From Oscillospiraceae bacterium (GTDB lineage Bacteria > Bacillota > Clostridia > UMGS1840 > HGM11507): a stretch of 64,000 nt of DNA. The notes beneath the pieces are model-generated. The model had not been told where the DNA came from and did no database searches. It saw nothing but the letters and a program-made list of their open reading frames with translations. Location of the stretch: NCBI GenBank assembly GCA_015068525.1, contig SVKJ01000007.1:1-64000 (forward strand), read 5' to 3'. The translations under genes and the position numbers were made by a program. Of the stretch, positions 57,604 through 64,000 are shown in pieces. Position 1 is the first letter of the stretch; each line of letters begins with the position of its first letter.

Positions 57604-59967
57604 TTACCTTTCTACTTCTTCTTCAACAAAACATTCGATAATATCTTCAACTTTTAAATCGTTATATCTTTCAATACCAAGACCGCATTCGTAACCTTCA
57701 GAAACTTCTTTCGCATCATCTTTAAATCGTTTAAGCGAGTTAAGAGCGCCTTCAAAGATAACAATATTGTCACGTACAACTCTTACACCGCAGTTTCTCT
57801 TAATCTTACCGTCACGAACATAACAGCCTGCAATTGTACCAACGCCTGAAATTTTAAATGTTTCTCTGATTTCGGCATGACCGATAATCTTTTCAACATA
57901 TTTTGGCGCAAGCATACCTTTCATAGCCGCTTCCATTTCTTCAATTGCCTGATAGATAACTTTATAAAGTCTTATTTCAACATCTTCTCTTTCTGCAGAT
58001 GTTGTAGCACCCTGGTCAGGTCTTACATTAAAGCCTATGATAATAGCATTTGACGCATTGGCAAGCATAACGTCAGATTCGTTGATACCACCTACACCGC
58101 CATGGATAACGTTTAGCCTTACCTCTTCGTTTGAAAGTTTTGTAAGTGACTGCCTTACCGCTTCAACAGAACCCTGAACATCGGCTTTTACGATAATATT
58201 AAAGTCTTTAATCTGACCATCGTTTATATGGTCAAAAAGATTATCTAATGTTACTTTTTGTCTTGCACTAAATATTTCTTCTTTTTTATCAAATTTTCTT
58301 AGTTCAACAAGTTGTTTTGCTTTCTTTTCATCGGTTACAACATTAAATGTGTCTCCGCCTACAGGAACTTCGTTAAGCCCTACAATTTCAACAGGGCATG
58401 AAGGACCGGCTTCTTTTATCTTCTGACCTTTATCGTTAATCATAAGTCTTACTTTACCAAACACTGTGCCTGCTATTAAGTGATCGCCTGTTCTTAAAGT
58501 ACCTTTCTGAACTAAAACAGTAGCAACAGGACCTCTTCCCTTATCAAGTTTTGCTTCAATAACAATACCTTCGGCAACTCTGTTCGGATTTGCTTTTAGT
58601 TCTTTAACCTCAGCAACAAGTAAAACATTTTCCAAAAGTTCGTCAATATTAAGTCTTTGTTTAGCAGAAACAGGAACACAGATAACATCTCCGCCCCATT
58701 CTTCAGGAACAAGATCGTATTCCATAAGTTGCTGTTTGATTTTATCAGGATTTGCTCCCTCTTTATCAATTTTGTTTATAGCAACAACTATGCTTACATT
58801 TGCCGCTTTGGCGTGGTTTATTGCTTCAACAGTCTGAGGCATAATACCGTCATCAGCAGCAACAACAAGTATTGCAATATCAGTAGCCATAGCACCTCTT
58901 GCACGCATAGCAGTGAATGCTTCGTGACCCGGTGTATCTAAGAAAGTTATTTCACTTCCGTTAATTTTAACTCTGTACGCACCGATATGCTGAGTAATAC
59001 CACCCGCTTCGGTAGATGTAACATCTGAATTTCTTATAGCATCAAGAAGTGATGTTTTACCATGGTCAACATGCCCCATAACAACAACGACAGGTGAACG
59101 TGGCACTAAATCTTCAGGCTTATCCTCAATGTCTGAAATAACCTGTTCTTCAAGTGATACTATAATTTCTTTTTCGTATTTAACGCCGAATTCTTCGCAG
59201 ATAAGGGCTGCAGTATCAAAATCAATAACCTGGTTTACACTTGCCATAACTCCAAGCCCCATAAGTTTTTTAATAACATCAGATGCAGTTTTCTTTATTC
59301 TTTGCGCAAACTCACCCACTGTTATTTCATCAGGAATTTTTATATGAAGAATTTCAGGCTTGATAACAGTCTGCTTTTTAGCCCTGTTGTCAAACTTTTC
59401 AAACTTCTTGCTCTGTTGCTGACCGCCCTTTTTAAGTTTCTGCTTTTTGTCATGAGTGCCGTATATATCGTCAGTCTTTAAGATGCTCTGGATTTTTTCA
59501 TCATCAATGTTACTTATTTCAACATTTGATGTTCTTGTATCCACATAACGCACTTTCTTTTCAATCGGCTTTTCAATAACTTTTTTAAGTTCTTCTTCGT
59601 TATATTCAAAAGTTTCTGCCTCCTTCTTTTTAGGAGCAGGTTTAACCTCTTTTTTAGGAGCAGGAGTTTCAGCCTTTTCCTTCTTAGCATCTTCTTTCTT
59701 AGGTTCTTCCTTCTTAACCTTTTTAACTTTTGGCTCTTCGCTTTTTTTCGGCTCTTCTTTCTTTATTGTTTCTTCTTTCATTATATCTTCAATTGATTCA
59801 ACTGCGTGTTTCTTAGTAATTTCCTGAAAGAATATATTTAATTCACTTTCTTCCATTTTACTTTTTGTGTTCTTACCGTTAAATCCCATTTCCTTTAAGA
59901 TATTAACAAGTTCTTTACTTTCTATTCCAAGATGTACTGCTAATTCATTAACTTTAATAGTTTCCAT
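57604..59967 (-). CDS. infB: Translation initiation factor IF-2
   Basis: 787 residues. N-terminal IF2_N motif (VNELAVHLGIESKELVNIL), a Lys/Glu/Pro-rich linker about 60-125, second IF2_N at about 210-240, then the GTPase domain with GHVDHGKT (about 298-305), DTPGHEAFT and NKID, and domains II-IV. Brings fMet-tRNA to the 30S. 21 bp after ylxQ. Confidence 0.98.
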   Translation of the reverse strand: METIKVNELAVHLGIESKELVNILKEMGFNGKNTKSKMEESELNIFFQEITKKHAVESIEDIMKEETIKKEEPKKSEEPKVKKVKKEEPKKEDAKKEKAETPAPKKEVKPAPKKKEAETFEYNEEELKKVIEKPIEKKVRYVDTRTSNVEISNIDDEKIQSILKTDDIYGTHDKKQKLKKGGQQQSKKFEKFDNRAKKQTVIKPEILHIKIPDEITVGEFAQRIKKTASDVIKKLMGLGVMASVNQVIDFDTAALICEEFGVKYEKEIIVSLEEQVISDIEDKPEDLVPRSPVVVVMGHVDHGKTSLLDAIRNSDVTSTEAGGITQHIGAYRVKINGSEITFLDTPGHEAFTAMRARGAMATDIAILVVAADDGIMPQTVEAINHAKAANVSIVVAINKIDKEGANPDKIKQQLMEYDLVPEEWGGDVICVPVSAKQRLNIDELLENVLLVAEVKELKANPNRVAEGIVIEAKLDKGRGPVATVLVQKGTLRTGDHLIAGTVFGKVRLMINDKGQKIKEAGPSCPVEIVGLNEVPVGGDTFNVVTDEKKAKQLVELRKFDKKEEIFSARQKVTLDNLFDHINDGQIKDFNIIVKADVQGSVEAVRQSLTKLSNEEVRLNVIHGGVGGINESDVMLANASNAIIIGFNVRPDQGATTSAEREDVEIRLYKVIYQAIEEMEAAMKGMLAPKYVEKIIGHAEIRETFKISGVGTIAGCYVRDGKIKRNCGVRVVRDNIVIFEGALNSLKRFKDDAKEVSEGYECGLGIERYNDLKVEDIIECFVEEEVER

Positions 59968-59988
59968 ACTATAAAAAGCACCTCCGTT

Positions 59989-60282
59989 TTAATTCTTAAT
60001 TCCATTTATAAAATTTAAATCCGTAACGACCAGAGAAATTGTTTCACCTTTTCCTAAAATTTCTCCAAGTTCGTCTTTCGTTCCTATGAAAAGATACTCG
60101 ACACTATTTTTAATCGCAAGGTCAACTAACTTTTCTTTTTGTTTCTCCGAACCGTCTTTAGCAAATATGACTAAAGGAGCATTTTTCTCCCTTATTAACT
60201 TTTCTGTTATAAAAGTTCCGGCTCTGACCTTCCCGGCACGGTTTGCAAGACCTATAAGTCTTATTCTTTTGTCACTTAACAT
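59989..60282 (-). CDS. ylxQ: L7Ae-family RNA-binding protein (YlxQ)
   Basis: 97 residues; KRIRLIGLANRAGKVRAG and PLVIFAKDGSEKQKEKL fit the L7Ae/L30e fold that binds kink-turns. Overlaps the preceding gene by 11 bp. Constant member of the nusA-infB operon in Gram-positives. Confidence 0.92.
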   Translation of the reverse strand: MLSDKRIRLIGLANRAGKVRAGTFITEKLIREKNAPLVIFAKDGSEKQKEKLVDLAIKNSVEYLFIGTKDELGEILGKGETISLVVTDLNFINGIKN

Positions 60283-60538
60283 TTTCTAAAAACTCTTCCC
60301 TTAATATTTCATAAGTTTTTTGTGAAACTTTATCTTTAAAAGCATAATCAAGTTGCTTTTTCTTAAATGCCATACTAAGACATTCTTCATTTTTACAAAT
60401 ATATGCTCCGCGTCCGTTCTTTTTCCCTGTAATATCTATTGATATTGTCCCCTCAGGGCTTTTCACTATTCTTATTAAATCTCTTTTATCAAAAGAGTTC
60501 TTACATCCTATGCATCTTCTCTGAGGTTGGGTTTTCAT
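60272..60538 (-). CDS. rnpM: YlxR-family protein (RNase P modulator RnpM)
   Basis: 88 residues; QRRCIGCKNSFDKRDLIRIV and GRGAYICKNEEC are family marks. YlxR binds RNA and has been reported to modulate RNase P. 26 bp after nusA. Confidence 0.92.
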   Translation of the reverse strand: MKTQPQRRCIGCKNSFDKRDLIRIVKSPEGTISIDITGKKNGRGAYICKNEECLSMAFKKKQLDYAFKDKVSQKTYEILREEFLENVK

Positions 60539-60564
60539 AAAGTTTCATCCTCTTTTCTGTTTTT

Positions 60565-61602
60565 TTAATCTTTTACGCTTTTTATATCAATTTTCCAGCC
60601 TGTAAGTTTAGCAGCAAGTCTTACATTCTGCCCTTCCTTACCAATAGCAAGAGAAAGCTGACTTTCAGGAACTGTTACCTGACATGATTTTTCTTCTTCT
60701 AAAACATTAACTTCTAAAACTTTTGCTGGAGAAAGCGCTGCTGTTACATATTCTTTAGGGTCTTCAGAGTAAACAATAATATCTATTTTTTCGCCTCTTA
60801 TTTCATTTAAGATATTTGAAACTCTCATTCCTTTTGGTCCAACGCAAGAACCTACAGGGTCAACATCTTTGTTGTTTGAAAATACTGCGATTTTAGTTCT
60901 TGAACCTGCTTCTCTTGATATGCCTTTAATTTCAACAGTACCATCTTTAATCTCAGGAACTTCTTTTTCAAAAAGCCTTTTAATAAGTCCCGGATGGCTT
61001 CTTGATAAAACTATCTGTAGCCCTCTTGCATCATCTTTAACATCCATAACATAAAGATAAATTTTTTCGCCCGGACGGATATTTTCAGATGCAACCTGTT
61101 CGCCCTGTGCTAAAATTGCTTCCTGAGTTCCTATTTCTATCATAATGTTTTTATGAGGACCCTGTTCTATTCTCTGAACAAGACCTAAAAGAATTTCACC
61201 TTTCTTTTCAGAAAACTCGCTGCAGGCAATCGCTCTTTCTGCTTCTCTTATTCTTTGAACTATAACCTGCTTTGCAGTTTGCGCTGCAATTCTTCCGAAA
61301 GTTTTAGGCATAACATTAATTTCTATTTCATCACCTGTCTGGTAATGCTTGTTGATTTTTGATGCTTCCTCATAAGAAATTTCACATTCAGGGTTCTCAA
61401 CTTTATCAACAACAGTTTTAACTGCGTAAACTCCCATTTCCCCATTTTTTCTGTTAACAATACCTCTCACTTCGCCTGCGCTTTGGAACTCCCTTTTGTA
61501 CGCAGATAAAAGCGCGGTTTCAATGGCATCGATTAAAAGTTCTTTATCAATACCCTTTTCTGTCGCTACCGCCTCTAAAGCATTTAAAAATTCCTTGTTC
61601 AT
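60565..61602 (-). CDS. nusA: Transcription termination/antitermination factor NusA
   Basis: 345 residues from the ATG at 61602 (MNKEFLNALEAVATEKGID), which matches the family start; two ATGs just upstream (61614, 61623) are possible but have poorer spacing to AAAGGA. N-terminal polymerase-binding domain to about 120, S1 domain (EILLGLVQRIEQGPHKNIMI), then KH domains (DPVGSCVGPKGMRVSNI, LAIGKEGQNVRLAA). 41 bp after rimP. Confidence 0.96.
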   Translation of the reverse strand: MNKEFLNALEAVATEKGIDKELLIDAIETALLSAYKREFQSAGEVRGIVNRKNGEMGVYAVKTVVDKVENPECEISYEEASKINKHYQTGDEIEINVMPKTFGRIAAQTAKQVIVQRIREAERAIACSEFSEKKGEILLGLVQRIEQGPHKNIMIEIGTQEAILAQGEQVASENIRPGEKIYLYVMDVKDDARGLQIVLSRSHPGLIKRLFEKEVPEIKDGTVEIKGISREAGSRTKIAVFSNNKDVDPVGSCVGPKGMRVSNILNEIRGEKIDIIVYSEDPKEYVTAALSPAKVLEVNVLEEEKSCQVTVPESQLSLAIGKEGQNVRLAAKLTGWKIDIKSVKD

Positions 61603-61643
61603 TTTTTTATTCATTCCTTTCATTTATTCATGTATTATAAATT

Positions 61644-62108
61644 CTAAAACTCAAAGTATATTCTTACATCAATAATATTTGCTCTTTCAATATTTATTTC
61701 TTTTTCATCAACCAAAATTATAACATCGCCTTTTTCAGACCCTTTGACCAAAGTACCGACTAACAGTTTTAAATCGTTTACCTTCTTAAAAACTTTAATC
61801 TGAACTTTTTTACCCTCGTTTTCTAAAAAATGCCAGTCATATTTTAATTGCCTTTCTATTCCGGGAGAAGACACCTCCAGAATATATGCTTCTTTAATTA
61901 AATCAAGTCTGTCAAGTTCATCGGATAAAAAACGGCTTATCTCTTCACATTCGTCAATCGAAACAAGACCGTCTTTTCTGTCAATAAAAACTCTTAAAAC
62001 TTTATCCTGCCCTTCTTTTACAAAAACAACATCGTAAATACGAAGCCCTTTTTCCGAAAGATAGGAAGAAAGAATTTTCTCAACTTCTTCTGTTATTTTA
62101 AGTGCCAT
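61644..62108 (-). CDS. rimP: Ribosome maturation factor RimP
   Basis: 154 residues; GLRIYDVVFVKEGQDKVLRV, CEEISRFLSDELDRLD and SSPGIERQLK. Needed for 30S maturation. AGGAGG site. First gene of the nusA-infB operon. Confidence 0.96.
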   Translation of the reverse strand: MALKITEEVEKILSSYLSEKGLRIYDVVFVKEGQDKVLRVFIDRKDGLVSIDECEEISRFLSDELDRLDLIKEAYILEVSSPGIERQLKYDWHFLENEGKKVQIKVFKKVNDLKLLVGTLVKGSEKGDVIILVDEKEINIERANIIDVRIYFEF

Positions 62109-62128
62109 ATTTTCCTCCTATTAAACTT

Positions 62129-62156
62129 GAAAGAGTGGGTTACAACCCACTCTTTC
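62129..62156 (-). promoter_or_regulatory. Strong hairpin in the rimP-nusA leader
   Basis: GAAAGAGTGGGTT and AACCCACTCTTTC (12-13 bp, tiny loop) lie between the promoter and the rimP ribosome site, 20 bp before the ATG. There is no T tract after it, so it is more a leader structure than a terminator. Confidence 0.65.
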
Positions 62157-62182
62157 ATAGTCATTATGTTTAAATCATACTC

Positions 62183-62211
62183 ATTATATCATATGAAAAA
62201 TATTATTTCAA
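62183..62211 (-). promoter_or_regulatory. Promoter of the rimP-nusA-infB operon
   Basis: Minus strand TTGAAA (62206-62211), 17 bp, TATAAT (62183-62188). Confidence 0.82.
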
Positions 62212-62217
62212 GTGTTT

Positions 62218-62802
62218 TTAGAAAATTTTTTCCAAAATAAGCATACTTTTATCTTCTGTATCTTTTACCTTTTTTTCAGGATTTTCAAATTGTTTCCTTA
62301 TAAGAAGATAAACCTTTCTGTCTTTAGGAAGATATTCTTTGAAAAATTCATGATTTGAAATGTCTATATAAGAAGAATATCCGTCTTTGGTTTTAATAAC
62401 ACCATTTACACCTCTTTGTAAAAAGGCTTCAAGAATATAATCGTCTATAAGATATATATAACTTTCTCCGTTTACTATATCAACATCAATTCTGTTCCAG
62501 AAATCAAGGTCACGGTCATAAGGTACTTTAGGATTGGTATAAATATTTTTAACAGTTGCTTTTATTTTGCCGTCATTATTTTCATCTTTAACAATATCGG
62601 GAAAAGTTTCTGATATCTTTAATCCAAGCCCTTCATAATTCATATAATCGCCAATATATGTAATACTAAAATCACTTGTATTTTTCGATTTCATATCCAC
62701 TACTGTAAATACAACTAAAAATACTAAAAATATTCCAAGCCACGTGTGCCATTTATAGTGATACCAGTAATTTTCCCATTTTTCTCTAAATGTTTCAGAC
62801 AT
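62218..62802 (-). CDS. Single-pass membrane protein of unknown function
   Basis: 194 residues from the ATG at 62802 (AAAGGAAG site); a TTG six codons earlier is less well placed. Short basic/aromatic N-terminus (ETFREKWENYWYHYKWHTW), one membrane helix at about 22-38, then a soluble domain of about 150 residues (ENNDGKIKATVKNIYTNP). I recognise no family; the cytoplasmic-helix-domain layout is common in clostridial envelope proteins. Confidence 0.75.
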   Translation of the reverse strand: MSETFREKWENYWYHYKWHTWLGIFLVFLVVFTVVDMKSKNTSDFSITYIGDYMNYEGLGLKISETFPDIVKDENNDGKIKATVKNIYTNPKVPYDRDLDFWNRIDVDIVNGESYIYLIDDYILEAFLQRGVNGVIKTKDGYSSYIDISNHEFFKEYLPKDRKVYLLIRKQFENPEKKVKDTEDKSMLILEKIF

Positions 62803-62828
62803 AGTTTTCTTCCTTTCCAAGTATATAA

Positions 62829-63193
62829 ATTAGGAATCAGGAATAAGGAATTAGGAATGATGGTACGCAAAACATACCATTCGGTGTTTTGCAATTGTTC
62901 TTTTCATTTCTAATTAAACTCATCCGGATTATTATGATTGCTATGTTTCGGGAGGGCTCGGAAGTCCGTTCGTAACATCAATTCAAACATCGAGTGAACA
63001 AGCCACCCTCGTTTTCATTGTGTTACAGCACAGCCCTGCGTGTTCCCTTTATCATCCATTAAGGATGCGGTCACTACTCGGTTCCCTCCCCTACAATTCT
63101 AGGTTTATTTGACCTCGCATGTTCGTTGATGCAATTGCCGTATGGCATAATTGCATTTCCTTCATTTCGCATTTCGCACTTCGCATTTCGAAT
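62829..63193. mobile_element. Heptad-flanked composite element 4
   Basis: 365 bp. Left units ATTAGGA, ATCAGGA, ATAAGGA, ATTAGGA (62829-62856); right end, inverted, ATTCGAA, ATGCGAA, GTGCGAA, ATGCGAA, ATGAAGG (63159-63193). Conserved-loop hairpins next to each end (62867-62892 and 63129-63156). The middle carries GCTATGTTTCGG, as in elements 1 and 3, and dispersed repeat core copy C. Confidence 0.78.
62952..63098 (-). repeat. Dispersed repeat core, copy C
   Basis: Reverse of copy A at 20277: GTCCGTTCGTAACATCAATT, CACCCTCGTTTTC, ATTGTGTTACAGCACAGCCC and CGGTTCCCTCCCCTACAATT are shared. Contained within composite element 4. Confidence 0.85.
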
Positions 63194-63216
63194 TTAAAAC
63201 ACACTTGCTTTCATTT

Positions 63217-64000
63217 CTATAAAACGCTGCTTGTTATAATATACAAAATTATAACAAACGAAAAATTTATAACCGAAAATAAACCAATATATTTTAATGT
63301 TCCCTTTGGATTGTGGGCAGTATATTCCCTTAATGTAATAAGACTTGCCAAAGATGCAATTAAAGTTCCTGCTCCTCCTATATTGACTCCCAAAAGCAGT
63401 TCTTTATAATTTGTGGTAAACTGCGAAAGTAAAATTGATGACGGAACATTACTTATAAACTGGCAGGATAAAATAGTATATAATAACGTATTCTTCATAA
63501 GAAGCGATGAAAAAAATTCTTTTATTACATCTATCCTTGCTAAATTCCCCGAAAATATAAAGAAAAAGAAAAATGTTAAAAGCAGGGGATAATCAACTTT
63601 TTTAATCGCCTCTTTATCTAAAATTAAAAGAGAGATAAGAATTATAAAAAATCCGATATAATAAGGTATTACCCGAAATACCATTATAATTGATAATAAA
63701 AACAATAAAAGATATATTCCTGCTCGTTTTTTATCTAAAGGGACATCTTTTCCTTTAAGTTCCAAAGGTTTATTCTTAACAAAAATAATACAGCATAAAG
63801 TTATAAGAAAAATCGACACTGCAAAAGGGAGCGCCATAATCCCCATAAATTCACCTGTCGGTATGTTGAATTTTGAATAAAGGTATAAATTCTGCGGATT
63901 TCCAAAAGGGGTTAACATCCCTCCTAAATTAGCAGAAATATTTTGCATTATAAAAGTAAATGCCATATATTTTTCATTATTTGTTGCTTTTAATACGTAA
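63217..64000 (-). CDS. SLC13/arsenite-type anion permease, C-terminal part
   Basis: Runs off the right edge: the frame is open to 64000 with no start in sight. About 261 residues are visible with seven or eight membrane helices. The reentrant signature ANLGGMLTPFGNPQNLYLY and a second SNVPSSILLSQF are those of the ion-transporter superfamily (citrate, arsenite or sodium/proton types). Substrate cannot be told without the N-terminal half. Confidence 0.85.
   Translation of the reverse strand, partial: YVLKATNNEKYMAFTFIMQNISANLGGMLTPFGNPQNLYLYSKFNIPTGEFMGIMALPFAVSIFLITLCCIIFVKNKPLELKGKDVPLDKKRAGIYLLLFLLSIIMVFRVIPYYIGFFIILISLLILDKEAIKKVDYPLLLTFFFFFIFSGNLARIDVIKEFFSSLLMKNTLLYTILSCQFISNVPSSILLSQFTTNYKELLLGVNIGGAGTLIASLASLITLREYTAHNPKGTLKYIGLFSVINFSFVIILYIITSSVL

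Overview
The window looks like a chromosomal segment from an AT-rich, low-GC Gram-positive bacterium of the class Clostridia. I base this on the clostridial S10-spc-alpha ribosomal order (secY-adk-map-KOW protein-infA-rpmJ-rpsM-rpsK-rpsD-rpoA-rplQ), zinc-type S4, S14, L31, L36 and adenylate kinase, BlaI/M56 regulators, a T-box, a type I c-di-GMP riboswitch and frequent TTG/GTG starts behind strong AGGAGG-like sites. No species assignment is possible from sequence alone. Most genes are on the minus strand.

Layout. 1-6764: three tandem cassettes, each a BlaI-type repressor plus an M56 membrane metallopeptidase, each with its own dyad operators; one small partner gene is intact and a second copy is frameshifted. 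6892-7430: a small CxxC protein preceded by an unassigned structured RNA with its own promoter and terminator. 7516-13542: lysS-greA, a polysaccharide deacetylase, argC-argB. 13563-15146: a YhcH-family protein, tRNA-Pro and an HD-GYP protein. 15261-17757: a c-di-GMP riboswitch lying between a diguanylate cyclase gene and the HD-GYP gene. 18106-20250: a T-box leader (probable Phe specifier UUC) in front of phenylacetate-CoA ligase and a tandem ACT protein. 20699-25068: a QueH-GNAT fusion, a Gfo/Idh oxidoreductase, cysK and an SdpR/SdpI pair. 25549-42269: tRNA-Ser, rpmE and the whole S10-spc-alpha cluster, interrupted between rplF and rplR by a 276 bp inverted-repeat element. 42390-42668: a compact candidate type I toxin-antitoxin locus. 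42703-44566: an RluA-type pseudouridine synthase and a PerR/Fur regulator. 44920-62211: a nearly continuous minus-strand run rimP-nusA-rnpM-ylxQ-infB-rbfA-nrnA-truB-ribF-pgeF-lipoprotein-ddl-murI-DUF1934-argS-unknown-S41 peptidase-pyrE. 62218-64000: an unknown membrane-anchored protein and a partial SLC13/arsenite-type permease.

The most unusual content is between the genes. One family is built of 7-bp tandem repeats (ATTAGGA, ATGAATA, ATGCAAA types), often facing each other as inverted pairs 100-370 bp apart and next to hairpins whose stems differ but whose loops are conserved. A second family consists of arrays of short hairpins with constant linkers; two copies about 7 kb apart show compensatory stem changes. 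Other dispersed repeats (79 bp identical; about 140 bp core in three copies) share these sites. Some sit inside essential operons (rplF/rplR, truB/ribF) and one supplies the last codons of the PerR-like gene. I found no CRISPR array, prophage, transposase gene or rRNA.
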